NCBI GenBank assembly: GCA_965140555.1
Contig: OZ223259.1
Coordinates: 2,666,001-2,730,000 of the forward strand
Direction: 5' to 3'
DNA from: UBA1351 sp965140555
GTDB lineage: Bacteria; Bacillota; Clostridia; Lachnospirales; Vallitaleaceae
Length of the DNA: 64,000 nt
Below the pieces are notes generated by a model. That model was given only the letters and a program-made list of their open reading frames with translations, ran no database searches and was not told the origin of the DNA. The position numbers and the translations under genes were made by a program. Shown here piece by piece: positions 51,227 to 60,639 of the stretch. Positions within the stretch are counted from its first letter, which is position 1; each line of letters starts with the position of its first letter.

Positions 51227-52825
51227 ATGGGTGAACTTTTTTCTACGGTTTTAAATATGAGCCTTACGGCAAGCTATGTAATCCTTTTTGTGATCGTTAT
51301 AAGGCTACTACTCAAAAAAGTTCCCAAATTTATTTCCTATGCTTTGTGGGGAGTGGTTGCGTTTCGTCTTATAATTCCATTTTCATTTGAGAGTGTGTTT
51401 AGTCTTTTACCGCGAAATGCAGAAACTGTATTAATCCCTCACGATATCATCTATCCGCAAAGTTCACAGAGTTATCATGGAATAGAAGGAGTTGATTCCT
51501 TCTTAGGTCAAGCAACTTCTACACCAGCTGTTGGAGTAACGACAAATCACTGGCAGATTTATATAGAAATAGGGGCATATCTTTGGATGCTAGGCATAGT
51601 AGTACTTCTGGTTTACAGCTTTATTTCTATATTGCATATAAAAAAACAACTTAATAGTGCACAATTACTAGGTAAGAATATCTTTGAAGCGAACAACTTG
51701 AAAACCCCTTTTGTACTTGGAATGATGCATCCTAAGATATATTTGCCGGTTGGACTTAATGCCACTGAAAGAAGCTATATTTTGCTGCACGAACAGACCC
51801 ATATTCATCGAAAAGACCATTTGGTTAAGCTATTAGCCTTCTTAATAGGGTCTATACATTGGTTTAATCCTCTTGTGTGGATTGCATTCAGATTAATGAG
51901 TACAGATATGGAGCTTTCTTGTGACGAAAGAGTGTTAAAAGAAATGGATGAAACTATAAAAAAACCTTATGCGAATTCATTACTGTCACTTGCTACAAGA
52001 ACACATTATTTAAATGGAAGTCCACTTGCTTTTGGTGAGGGGAATGTAAAAGTGCGCATTAAAAACGTGTTAAATTATAAAAGACCGAAATTTTGGATAA
52101 GTGTTATCGCAATCATTATTGCAACAGGAATTGGAATTGGATTAATGTCAAATCCAAAAGCTGAAAACGCACCTGATTTTAGTGATATCTATGACGTGTC
52201 TGAAAAATGGGCAGAAGCGCTTAAACAACGTGATGGGAAGATAAGATATGAGATGATGTCCCCTGAATCTAAAACGGATTATTATAATGCACTTGTAGAT
52301 ATGAACGGTGAAGACTATCCTTGGGTCATTGGAGTTTCAAGTCCATATGTGACAAGTTATGACATAAAAACAAGTGGTACAAGTGCAGTTATTACTTATA
52401 TTACAAAAACATCTGAGCCCGAGGAATATATCTATCAAGAGGAACTGTTTTTTGATAATCATGCAGGGCAAACTTATGTGAACAAGTATAGTGTTCCTGT
52501 CTTTTATTTGCGAAAAGATTTATATGAACAGGCAATAGAAATTCAAAAAACAGTGAATAAAGGACAGTTGACTTGGAGTATAAACCCTGAAGCAGTCGTG
52601 TTGGAATTTGTACATAGAGATTTAGGTGTGGAAGGTGGAGAAATTATTTCCTCATCCAACAATGATGTCGTTTTCGAAAAAGATAATGGAGAGGAAATAA
52701 AGATCAAGTTATATAGACCTATAAACAATAACAACCTTGGATTTTTGGCGATTTATGAATATTCCTTGGGTACAAAGCATTATTTATTGGATAACGATTA
52801 TTTGGCACCCTATAGGTTAGAATAG
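51227..52825 (+). CDS. BlaR1-type M56 metalloprotease sensor with a non-penicillin-binding C-terminus
   Basis: 532 residues. An N-terminal membrane module of several helices contains the zinc protease motif LLHEQTHIHRKDH (near 187) and the third ligand region STDMELSCDERVLKEM. After the helix near 290-308 the extracellular part (about 315-532) lacks the SxxK/KTG transpeptidase-like motifs of true BlaR1. It holds instead a DUF4829-like segment (SEKWAEALKQRDGKIRYEMMSPESKTDYY) and an unknown tail. It therefore probably senses something other than beta-lactam. It pairs with the adjacent BlaI-type repressor, which it inactivates. Confidence 0.88.
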   Translation: MGELFSTVLNMSLTASYVILFVIVIRLLLKKVPKFISYALWGVVAFRLIIPFSFESVFSLLPRNAETVLIPHDIIYPQSSQSYHGIEGVDSFLGQATSTPAVGVTTNHWQIYIEIGAYLWMLGIVVLLVYSFISILHIKKQLNSAQLLGKNIFEANNLKTPFVLGMMHPKIYLPVGLNATERSYILLHEQTHIHRKDHLVKLLAFLIGSIHWFNPLVWIAFRLMSTDMELSCDERVLKEMDETIKKPYANSLLSLATRTHYLNGSPLAFGEGNVKVRIKNVLNYKRPKFWISVIAIIIATGIGIGLMSNPKAENAPDFSDIYDVSEKWAEALKQRDGKIRYEMMSPESKTDYYNALVDMNGEDYPWVIGVSSPYVTSYDIKTSGTSAVITYITKTSEPEEYIYQEELFFDNHAGQTYVNKYSVPVFYLRKDLYEQAIEIQKTVNKGQLTWSINPEAVVLEFVHRDLGVEGGEIISSSNNDVVFEKDNGEEIKIKLYRPINNNNLGFLAIYEYSLGTKHYLLDNDYLAPYRLE

Positions 52826-52930
52826 TTGTCGTGTTGACAATACGTTACTCTCAAGTTGCATTATAGTTAAAATATAATACAATATGCAATATATAATTGA
52901 CATAAAGGAAATTATTTTGTATAATCAACT

Positions 52931-52987
52931 TATGATTAGCCCGACAAAAGCAAGTTCAACTATATGCTTTTGACACTCTAATCATCA
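52931..52987. repeat. Palindromic MITE-like repeat, copy 2
   Basis: TATGATTAGCCCGACAAAAGCA and its partial inverse TGCTTTTGACACTCTAATCATCATA flank AGTTCAACTATA. The ends match those of 44042-44170, but the internal 70 bp are absent. Confidence 0.65.
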
Positions 52988-53028
52988 TATACATAAATAT
53001 ATTTGGAAATTAAAAGGAGAGTGTAACG

Positions 53029-53754
53029 ATGAAAGAGATAAAACCAGTGTTAAAAAAAATCAAAGGATTATTTATTAAAGAAGTTAAGGATGACCGAATC
53101 AAAGAGGAAACAAACAAACTCTATTCAAAAGGACTATTACCGATACTTATCCTTAGCGTAATCAGTATTATCTTAAAACTCTTAGTCTTCGACAAATCCA
53201 TCTGGGCAATCGATCTTGAAATTGTTGGTATTATGGGTGCAATAATTATAGTCATTGGTTACGCGCTATATTACAAGATTCCACTATTAAACTCTAAAGA
53301 TGAAAATATTTTAAAGATTCAATACAGCCACAGAACGAAAGCTTTTTTCTTTGTATTTTTCTTATATATCATTGGAGACTTTATCAAAATCTCGGTATTG
53401 CCTGACTACGATCTTGAAACCATGGGAACGCGTTTCCTTATATGGTTTTTGGTTGTTATGCCTCTTACCGGTCTATCCGTTAAAAAAGGCCTTATGACTC
53501 AAGGTGTCGGCAAGAAAAAAGAAAAAGCCCAAAAGCAACTTAAATATTCTTACATGATTGCAAGTCCACTATTCGGAATTTTCATGGCGCGAGAAGATCT
53601 GTTTACCTCAGATGCTGACATTATAAAAGGACTTCTAACCGCTTTAGGTTATGGATTAATTTGGGGAATTTTTAGTTATTTTTTGATGAAAAAGTATTAT
53701 AAAAACTCAGAAAAAAATGCCGATAAACTCTTGGAGGATATTGATGAAGAATAA
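53029..53754 (+). CDS. DUF6773-like membrane protein
   Basis: 241 residues. A basic amphipathic N-terminus (about 1-35) is followed by helices near 36-56, 62-82, 105-125, 140-160 and 205-228. It matches in layout the DUF6773-type membrane proteins that precede small XRE regulators in Firmicutes. GGAGAGTG upstream of the ATG. The XRE gene overlaps its end by 11 bases, so the two are coupled. Function unknown. Confidence 0.75.
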   Translation: MKEIKPVLKKIKGLFIKEVKDDRIKEETNKLYSKGLLPILILSVISIILKLLVFDKSIWAIDLEIVGIMGAIIIVIGYALYYKIPLLNSKDENILKIQYSHRTKAFFFVFFLYIIGDFIKISVLPDYDLETMGTRFLIWFLVVMPLTGLSVKKGLMTQGVGKKKEKAQKQLKYSYMIASPLFGIFMAREDLFTSDADIIKGLLTALGYGLIWGIFSYFLMKKYYKNSEKNADKLLEDIDEE

Positions 53755-53941
53755 AAAAATGAAAATTGCAAGAATTGAAAAAGACCTGTCACAGGAGCAA
53801 CTTGCTGAAAAAATCGATGTTACTAGACAGACCATAGGACTTATTGAAGCAGGAAAATATAATCCTACATTAAAGTTATGTATTGCTATTTGTAAAGCCC
53901 TGGATAAGACTTTAGACGAGTTGTTTTGGGAGAATAATTAG
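53744..53941 (+). CDS. XRE-family small regulator
   Basis: 65 residues from ATG 53744, right after GGAGG. MKIARIEKDLSQEQLAEKIDVTRQTIGLIEAGKYNPTLKLCIAICKALDKTLDELFW is the classical YozG/XRE short repressor that covers nothing but the HTH. It presumably regulates its own two-gene operon. A terminator follows. Confidence 0.92.
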   Translation: MKNKKMKIARIEKDLSQEQLAEKIDVTRQTIGLIEAGKYNPTLKLCIAICKALDKTLDELFWENN

Positions 53942-53987
53942 TCATGTCAAGTCACCCTAATCATAAATGAATAGTAGGACAAGGAAA

Positions 53988-54013
53988 AAGGCAGAGAAAT
54001 CTGCCTTATTTTT
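53988..54013 (+). terminator. Terminator after the XRE gene
   Basis: AAGGCAG pairs with CTGCCTT around AGAAAT, followed by ATTTTT. Confidence 0.85.
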
Positions 54014-54142
54014 GTGTGGGGCCAATTTACCGAAGAGCTTGTTCAGACAAATGTCGGAATATCTAGTCTTTTTCTGTAGAAATTTTCATTGTTTGACGGA
54101 AGTAAAACATGGATAGAAATGATATAATCGTTAAGCAAATAA

Positions 54143-54268
54143 CAAAGAATTAGATACACTAGAACCATACAAGATAGTTTACTTAATGATGTGGACTGTC
54201 GTTTTTGTGGTGTTTGTGCAGAAGTTTGCCCGAACATGACCCGATTTGAAAGGAAAAGAAAGAAATGA
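54143..54268 (+). pseudogene. [4Fe-4S] ferredoxin-like fragment overlapping the flavodoxin gene
   Basis: The frame is open from 54143 (after a TAA) to a TGA at 54266-54268, which overlaps the next ATG as ATGA. It has no ATG start; GTG 54191 without a ribosome binding site is the only possibility near the motif. It reads VDCRFCGVCAEVCPNMTRFE, with the complete CxxCxxCxxxCP cluster motif. It looks like the surviving C-terminus of an iron-sulfur protein that was coupled to the flavodoxin-like gene. Confidence 0.5.
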
Positions 54269-55227
54269 GTAAATACGTATTAGGAATTACAGCAGGTAGA
54301 AAAAACGGAAATAGTGAAATACTATTGAAAGAAGCCTTATTAAAATGTCAAGAAGAAGGGGCTGAAGTAGGCCTTATTAACCTTAGAGACTATGATATAT
54401 TAGATTGTTCTGGATGTACAGCATGTACCAAAGCGATGAGCATGGGTAAGGCTATTGAATGTCCTTTGAACAAACATGATGATAAAGCTAAATTGACAGA
54501 GTTAATGTTGAGCGCAGATGCTGTTATTTTCTCAGCACCAACCTATGATTTGATGGCATGTTCAACATACTTGAAGTTCATGATGCGAAATCTAAGTTAT
54601 GAAACAGCATTTCTTGAGTCAATTGGAGCAATTGAACACAAGTACCGTGTTTGTGGATTAATCGCTGTTGGTGGATCAACACGCTCATGGCAATCTATGG
54701 CACTTGAGACAATGCAAGCGACAATGTTTACTTGTGACTTTAAAGTGATCGATATGATTCTTGCAAAACGTGTACCGGCACCGGGACAGTGTTTACTTGA
54801 TGAAGACTTAATGGAAGAAACACGAGTGATGGGAAGTCATATCATGGAATCTTTAGCAACAGATCCTGCAGAGCGAAAATGGTTAGGTGATCCGGATATG
54901 GGATGGTGCCCGAACTGCCATTCGAATGCATTGATTCTTGGCGAAGTTCAATGGGATGGTTTGCACTACCCCGTTGAGTGTCAAGTCTGTGGAGCCGGTG
55001 GAAATCTTGAAAAAGATGAAAACGGTAAGATGAAATTTATAATTCAAGAAGATGGGTTAGCTAGAGATCGTACAACGCTTGAAGGACGTACTCACCATGT
55101 GGTAGAAATTGGAGAAACTCAAGGTGGATTCTTTTCAAATCCAGAAAAGAGAAATAAGGTTAACGAACTTAAAGAAAAATATATCAATCTTGATTTTACA
55201 CCTGATTTTGATAAAGAATTGGTTTAA
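54265..55227 (+). CDS. Flavodoxin-like NADPH/FMN reductase with C-terminal zinc ribbon
   Basis: 320 residues. The N-terminal 190 residues are an NADPH-dependent FMN-reductase fold: GITAGRKNGNSEILLKEAL (FMN phosphate loop), LDCSGCTACTKAMSMGKAIECPL (cysteine-rich loop), ADAVIFSAPTYDLMACSTYLKFMMRN. A C-terminal segment carries two CxxC pairs (WCPNCHSNAL, ECQVCGAGGNL), a likely zinc ribbon or rubredoxin-like centre. It probably mediates electron transfer in anaerobic redox metabolism. Substrate unknown. GAAAGGAAAAG upstream. Confidence 0.85.
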   Translation: MSKYVLGITAGRKNGNSEILLKEALLKCQEEGAEVGLINLRDYDILDCSGCTACTKAMSMGKAIECPLNKHDDKAKLTELMLSADAVIFSAPTYDLMACSTYLKFMMRNLSYETAFLESIGAIEHKYRVCGLIAVGGSTRSWQSMALETMQATMFTCDFKVIDMILAKRVPAPGQCLLDEDLMEETRVMGSHIMESLATDPAERKWLGDPDMGWCPNCHSNALILGEVQWDGLHYPVECQVCGAGGNLEKDENGKMKFIIQEDGLARDRTTLEGRTHHVVEIGETQGGFFSNPEKRNKVNELKEKYINLDFTPDFDKELV

Positions 55228-55285
55228 TCGACCCACTCTTAAATCCTGAACTGTTTGCTTCTAAATCTCTAGTAAGTATTAGACA

Positions 55286-56569
55286 TTAATAAGCATCATG
55301 GTTACTAATATCAAGATAATCAATGAGCTTGAAGGACAGTTCATAATTATATAATCGTATATAGTCGTCTAAGGATAGGTCTAAAAGTTCAGTGATCTTG
55401 TTGAGACGATAGAAGAAGGTACTTTTGTGAATATGAAGATCTTGAGCTGCTAATTTGGCTTGTCGATTGTTCTGAAGATAACACCGTAATGTATTGAATA
55501 AATCATTGCGGTGTTTTTTATCGTAATCTTGTAAATATAAAAGGTCAGGATGAATAGTTGTTTTTAAAAACAAGGGATCTTTACACTGATCGAAAAGAAC
55601 CTCTGTTGAAAAAAGGTCATATGAAAGAAGACTTTCATCTGTTTGACTGGCATTTTGAAAACTGTCTAAAAAAATGGCATGGTAGGTTTGTTGATAATAG
55701 CGATAAAGATCTTCGAGTCTAGAACAACGGTAGCTTAAGAGACCTATGTAGCCATTGAACTTTAGAAAGTTAAGCAACTTTTTTTCTTCAGATTCGGTAA
55801 AGGGCACTAACTGGTCCTTGCTAAGTAAGAGCGTTAAGGTGTTATTATAATAGGTAGGCAAACAAGTTGGAAATATATTTTGAAGCTGGGCTTGAAGACG
55901 GCGTAATTTCATAGGTGAAAAACTGGTGGTTACTTTGGGATAAAAAATGAGAAACCAAGTATAGTCATGTAAGGGATAGCCAAATTGCGCAAAGCGTTCA
56001 CGATAGTATTGAGGTTGGCTAATAGGCCTTTCGACTAAGTCAGTAAACAAGTACTGAAGTTGCGTTAGACTATAAGAAGGCCCATTGGAAACACTGGCTT
56101 TTTGCATTTCAAGTGAAAGGATTCCGGCTAGTATATTGACATAGTCTAAATCCTTTTCATGGATATCTTGATGAATAGATAAGATAGAAATATAAGCAGT
56201 AACGGCATGACCAATGCGTATTGGGCAAAAAATCAAGGTGGTTTCAGTAAAGGTGGATTTAAAAATAAAGGCCTTATCAGTAGAATAAATAAGGTCCGTT
56301 AGTTTTTCGCTTTCCATGATTTTCAAATGATGAAGGGATAGAAATTGTTTGCCGTCTTTTGATTCCAAAGAATCATGGGCGAAATCTAAAGGATGAGTTT
56401 CTAGTATCCTAAAGGAAGCATCACACAAGGTAATGGAATGGTTTAAATACTGGTAGGAAGTGCTTAAAATTTGTTGCATACCATGGTCGTGGAGCAAATG
56501 ATGGTAAAGTTGGTTTTGGAAGTCTTGTAATGCTTGAGAAGTATTGCCGTTGTCGTTAGGTGTACACAT
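55286..56569 (-). CDS. PucR/CdaR-type transcriptional regulator
   Basis: 427 residues. The C-terminal PucR HTH (LFNTLRCYLQNNRQAKLAAQDLHIHKSTFFYRLNKITELLDLSLDD, about 365-412) is preceded by a GGDEF-like CdaR domain and an N-terminal sensor region with GAF-like features. PucR proteins respond to purine or organic acid signals. Being divergent from the oligopeptide ABC operon, it is its likely regulator. Confidence 0.85.
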   Translation of the reverse strand: MCTPNDNGNTSQALQDFQNQLYHHLLHDHGMQQILSTSYQYLNHSITLCDASFRILETHPLDFAHDSLESKDGKQFLSLHHLKIMESEKLTDLIYSTDKAFIFKSTFTETTLIFCPIRIGHAVTAYISILSIHQDIHEKDLDYVNILAGILSLEMQKASVSNGPSYSLTQLQYLFTDLVERPISQPQYYRERFAQFGYPLHDYTWFLIFYPKVTTSFSPMKLRRLQAQLQNIFPTCLPTYYNNTLTLLLSKDQLVPFTESEEKKLLNFLKFNGYIGLLSYRCSRLEDLYRYYQQTYHAIFLDSFQNASQTDESLLSYDLFSTEVLFDQCKDPLFLKTTIHPDLLYLQDYDKKHRNDLFNTLRCYLQNNRQAKLAAQDLHIHKSTFFYRLNKITELLDLSLDDYIRLYNYELSFKLIDYLDISNHDAY

Positions 56570-57030
56570 GTTATATCTCCTATGGCTCTTAAATCATTAG
56601 TATAGGGGTTATTATAACATATCTTACGATTATTGCCATTTGTTCCCTCCTATACTATCCTATCAACATCTTTTTGGAGCGATCTTCCATATTCAAATAT
56701 TTTAGCAAGTATTTAAAAACATTTAATTATCCGTGTGATAAAAAAATGTACGAATCTCAGTAACGTTCATTCAGTGAAAAAGATAAAATTACAAGAAGTA
56801 GGAGAGGGCTAAGGCATTATGCTACTAGATAGGCAGCTACATCAACGGGATGTTATTCAAACTGCTGAAATTATAAGGAAGTATGACAAGAATGCTTCTA
56901 CTTTGGAGAAAAAGAAAACTTGACTTTTCGAGTAGAAAAAACTATTATATCATATATATAGTACATAAACATACTAGACATATAAATAAAGTATGCAATA
57001 TAGACAATGTAATAGAAGGAAGGAAACGAT
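56570..57030. other. Intergenic region between the pucR-type gene and the opp operon
   Basis: 460 bp without an intact gene. It holds the opp promoter at 56920-56948 and a short open frame around 56818-56920 (a start MLLDRQLHQRDVIQTAEIIRK) that I cannot assign and that lacks a convincing ribosome binding site. The rest appears to be regulatory. Confidence 0.5.
56920..56948 (+). promoter_or_regulatory. Promoter of the opp operon
   Basis: TTGACT (56920-56925), 17-bp spacer, TATTAT (56943-56948), leaving an 80-base leader to the ATG at 57031. Confidence 0.7.
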
Positions 57031-58671
57031 ATGAGAAAAAGAAAGAATATAGTATCAATGTTAGCATTAGTCATGGTCTTAATGATGGCAGTAACAGCTT
57101 GTAGCAAAGATCCGGTTGTTGAGGATAGCGCGGATAATGCAGACGGAACGACAAGTGGTGATAACGCATCACAAAGTGGTGATACACAGGAACCAACAGA
57201 TACGGCTGCATCAGACAGTACGTTCACTTATGCTATTGCAGGGGACCCAAACGAGACGGTTAATGTTATTACAACCAGTGACCGTTGGGGCCTTACAACA
57301 GTAAAAATGATTTATTCTCCTTTATATATGTATAATGCTGACGGTATCAACTGGTTCTTAGCAAAGGACTATGAGACAGAAGATAACCTAACCTATACCT
57401 TCCATCTTAGAGATGATGTGAAATGGTCAGACGGTGAAGCATTTACAGCGGACGACGTTGTTTTTACTTATGAAAAAATGCAAGATGAGAGTAATTTGGG
57501 ATGGGCATACTCACAATTAGTATATGACCAAGGAAGCGTTCAAGTAGCGAAGGTTGATGATTATACAGTATCCTTTACCTTCCCATTCGAATCACCCACA
57601 TCACTCGAGATGTTAAGTCAGGTTTTTATCATGCCGAAACATATCTATGAGAATGTTACAGATTTTGAACACAATGAGTATAATATGAATTCTGTAGGTA
57701 CAGGCCCTTACCAGGTCGTTGATTATCAAGCAGGTTCTTATGTTAAATTTAAGGCTAATCCTTATTACTTTAAGGGAGAACCAAGTATATCGAATGTCGT
57801 ATTCCAGATTATTGAAGATTCCAATACCGCTATGTTAGCTCTACAAAACGGTGAAGTGGACGCATATCAAGCAACACCGGCAGCTACAGAGCAATTGGAT
57901 TTAGACGCTAATAATCTGACCGCATACTCCTATGGTGAAGGTCGTATCGGTTATGTGATGCTCAATACGAATAACGTAACAGACGCAAATGTACGAAAAG
58001 CTATTTTCTTCGCTTTGAATAAAGATGAAATGAATCAAGCGGCATTCTTATCGGATGACTATTATGCGACACCTTATACATTCCTTCCGACAACGAGTGC
58101 CTTCTACACCGAAGATGTTGAAAAGTATGACCAAGATTTGGATAAAGCCAAAGAACTTCTAGAAGAAGCAGGTGTTACGGATCTTACGTTGAAACTTGGT
58201 TATATTGAATCCGATGACGCACAATCACTTCAAGCACTTTTGATTCAAGAACAATTGGGTCAAATCGGAATTACCGTTGAATTAGATTCTTCTGACGGTA
58301 CAGCCCTTAGTGCTCAAATGCAACAACCGGACAATGAGTATGATATGTACTTAGGCGGTTATATCATGGGTATAGATCCGGATACATTCGCTCCATTATT
58401 TGAGAGTGAAGGCGCTTATAACTTTATGTTCTATGATAATTCAGAGATTGATGACTTGTTTGAACAAGGAAGAACAGAACTTGATACAGAGAAACGTCAA
58501 GGTATCTACGCAGACCTTCAAGGAGCAATTCAGGATCAAGCATCCTTCTATCCGATTGTTTCTAACAACAAGATTCTTCTTGTCAATAACCGTATCCAAG
58601 GTGTTGATCAAGCCGGATTAGTACCGGTATACACCTTCGAAGATGCATCTTATCTTACGATTGAAGACTAA
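57031..58671 (+). CDS. oppA: Oligopeptide/dipeptide ABC transporter substrate-binding lipoprotein
   Basis: 546 residues. Lipoprotein signal (about 1-23, VLMMAVTAC with the lipid cysteine), an acidic Ser/Thr/Asp linker, and the SBP_bac_5 fold: YTFHLRDDVKWSDGEAFTADDVVFTYEKM, VGTGPYQVVDYQAGSYVKFKANPYYFKG, NGEVDAYQ, VRKAIFFALNKDEM. It captures peptides (or nickel/sugar oligomers in some relatives) and delivers them to the permease. GAAGGAAGGAAACG upstream. A partial terminator after it would keep the binding protein more abundant than the permease. Confidence 0.92.
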   Translation: MRKRKNIVSMLALVMVLMMAVTACSKDPVVEDSADNADGTTSGDNASQSGDTQEPTDTAASDSTFTYAIAGDPNETVNVITTSDRWGLTTVKMIYSPLYMYNADGINWFLAKDYETEDNLTYTFHLRDDVKWSDGEAFTADDVVFTYEKMQDESNLGWAYSQLVYDQGSVQVAKVDDYTVSFTFPFESPTSLEMLSQVFIMPKHIYENVTDFEHNEYNMNSVGTGPYQVVDYQAGSYVKFKANPYYFKGEPSISNVVFQIIEDSNTAMLALQNGEVDAYQATPAATEQLDLDANNLTAYSYGEGRIGYVMLNTNNVTDANVRKAIFFALNKDEMNQAAFLSDDYYATPYTFLPTTSAFYTEDVEKYDQDLDKAKELLEEAGVTDLTLKLGYIESDDAQSLQALLIQEQLGQIGITVELDSSDGTALSAQMQQPDNEYDMYLGGYIMGIDPDTFAPLFESEGAYNFMFYDNSEIDDLFEQGRTELDTEKRQGIYADLQGAIQDQASFYPIVSNNKILLVNNRIQGVDQAGLVPVYTFEDASYLTIED

Positions 58672-58691
58672 GTTCTAGTCTGAAAAAAGTC

Positions 58692-58728
58692 GGCAGGGGT
58701 CTTTTAATTCGAGACCTTTGCCTTTTTT
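58692..58728 (+). terminator. Intra-operon attenuator between oppA and oppB
   Basis: GGCAGGGGTCT (58692-58702) pairs with AGACCTTTGCC (58712-58722) with two G-U pairs, then TTTTTT. Confidence 0.8.
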
Positions 58729-58800
58729 GAGTAATGGGAAAGAAGAGGCTTGTTCTAGCAAATACGAATGCTTTTAAAGCAATGAAAGGAAGGAAAGATT

Positions 58801-59751
58801 TTGGCAAAATACATCCTTAAGCGTGTCATCAGTGCAATTCCCTTGATGCTATTTATAACGGTTATCTGTTTTTTTCTAATCAATCTGGCACCTTATGATG
58901 CCATCGATTCCATGACGACTCCGAAAATGTCGGCAGAGATGGTTCAAATGATTCGAGAAAAATATGGTTATGACGAACCGGCATACCTTCAATATGTAAA
59001 GTGGTTAGGCGGTCTTCTGTCCGGGAATTTTGGTTACTCGATTGTCACCAAGACCAGTATATACAATGATTTGAGTTATCGGGTGGTCAATACGATAAAA
59101 CTTGTTTTACCTTCTTATGTGACCGCTTATATTCTGGCGATTATCTTAGGGCTTTTTGCAGGATCTCATAAAAATAAATGGGCAGATAAGTTGATTGACG
59201 GCATTGCATCTGTCGGCATTGCGACACCGACCTTTTGGTTATCGATGCTCTTGATTTTTATCTTCGGATATAAATTAAAGCTCCTACCTTTCCTCGGTAT
59301 GCATACAGTCGGTGATACAAGCTTCGCGGACTATATGGCGCATTTTGCCATGCCCTATGTGTCCTTGGTTATTGCATTTTTACCGGACAATCTGAGGTAT
59401 GTGCGTTCGTCGACATTAAGCCAGTACTCGGAAGATTATGTGATGGTGCAACGAGCCTTTGGAGCTACAAAAACAGAAATTATGTTCAAACATATTTTGA
59501 AAAACGTCTTGTTACCAATTATCACGAAGTTGGGAATGGCATTACCGACTCTTGTAACCGGTGCAGTCATTACAGAAACAGTATTCAGTTGGCCGGGCGT
59601 AGGTCCTTATTTTATAAAGGCAGTCCAAGGGATGGATTATCCGGTTATTATGGTAGTTCTGGTATTCTCTTCGATGATGGTCATCTTGGGAAATCTTCTA
59701 TCAGATATTCTATATAGCATTACCGATCCAAGAATTAGGAAAATGAGGTGA
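58801..59751 (+). CDS. oppB: Oligopeptide ABC transporter permease OppB
   Basis: 316 residues from TTG 58801 after AAGGAAGGAAAG. Six membrane helices, N-terminal MAKYILKRVISAIPLMLFITVICFF, and the EAA loop (QRAFGATKTEIMFKHILKNVLLP) that contacts the ATPase. FSWPGVGPYFIKAVQGMDYPVI is typical of OppB/DppB. Overlaps the oppC region by a few bases. Confidence 0.93.
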   Translation: MAKYILKRVISAIPLMLFITVICFFLINLAPYDAIDSMTTPKMSAEMVQMIREKYGYDEPAYLQYVKWLGGLLSGNFGYSIVTKTSIYNDLSYRVVNTIKLVLPSYVTAYILAIILGLFAGSHKNKWADKLIDGIASVGIATPTFWLSMLLIFIFGYKLKLLPFLGMHTVGDTSFADYMAHFAMPYVSLVIAFLPDNLRYVRSSTLSQYSEDYVMVQRAFGATKTEIMFKHILKNVLLPIITKLGMALPTLVTGAVITETVFSWPGVGPYFIKAVQGMDYPVIMVVLVFSSMMVILGNLLSDILYSITDPRIRKMR

Positions 59752-59756
59752 GTCCG

Positions 59757-60629
59757 TTGAAAGAAAAAAAGCAGAAGAAAAAACAGAGACGATGGGAAAA
59801 CGTAATACTATCCTTGAAAAAAGATAAGATAGGGACTCTATCTATAATCCTACTTGGCCTCATTATTATTTTAGTACTAATAGTGCCTTTACTTCCATTA
59901 GAGCCAAATAAGACCGATGTTTTACATATGCTAGAGGGTCCTTCCAAGTTGCATTGGTTCGGAACGGATAAGGTAGGAAGAGATTATCTAGCCCGAGTCA
60001 TTTACGGGGGTCGAGTCTCCTTACTTGTTGGTGTTCTTGCCATGTTAATGAGTGTTCTTATAGGAATTCTCGTTGGTGTGAGTGCCGGATATTTCTCCGG
60101 TATAGTGGATATTATACTCATGCGTTTCTTGGATGTGATGCAATCCATTCCTTGGTTGGTCCTTGTTACGGTCGTCAGTATCTTCTTGAAAAAAGGATTG
60201 GTATCGATTATCTTCGTCATAGGTTTCTTTAGTTGGATGGAGATTGCCAGATTGGTTCGGGCGGAGATACTATCCTTGAAGGAGAGGGAATATATTATGT
60301 ATGCCCGCTTTGCAGGAGTCTCTTCCCTTCGAGTGATTTTCAAACATCTGATTCCTTCGGTGTTACCAACGATTATCATTGCGGCGACAACGAGTATTGC
60401 CAATGCTATCATGACAGAAACATCCTTGAGTTTCTTAGGCATCGGTATACAAGCGCCTACATCTAGCTGGGGTGTTTTATTGAAAGATGCACAGGGCAAT
60501 TTACAAAACGCCATTTATATGGCCATCATTCCCGGACTTTTAATTATTATCACGATTTTTGCCTTCAATAAAATCGGGAATTTGATTCGAGTCTTCATTG
60601 AACCAAGACTGATGGATTCAGAGAACTAG
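59757..60629 (+). CDS. oppC: Oligopeptide ABC transporter permease OppC
   Basis: 290 residues from TTG 59757, chosen because GAGGTGA lies eight bases upstream; GTG 59748, overlapping the oppB stop, is the alternative. Membrane helices start near 30; the N-terminal HWFGTDKVGRDYLARVIYGGRVSL and EAA loop (ARFAGVSSLRVIFKHLIPSVLPTIII) and LSFLGIGIQAPTSSWGVLL mark OppC/DppC. Forms the channel with OppB. Confidence 0.92.
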   Translation: MKEKKQKKKQRRWENVILSLKKDKIGTLSIILLGLIIILVLIVPLLPLEPNKTDVLHMLEGPSKLHWFGTDKVGRDYLARVIYGGRVSLLVGVLAMLMSVLIGILVGVSAGYFSGIVDIILMRFLDVMQSIPWLVLVTVVSIFLKKGLVSIIFVIGFFSWMEIARLVRAEILSLKEREYIMYARFAGVSSLRVIFKHLIPSVLPTIIIAATTSIANAIMTETSLSFLGIGIQAPTSSWGVLLKDAQGNLQNAIYMAIIPGLLIIITIFAFNKIGNLIRVFIEPRLMDSEN

Positions 60630-60639
60630 GAGGAGAAGA

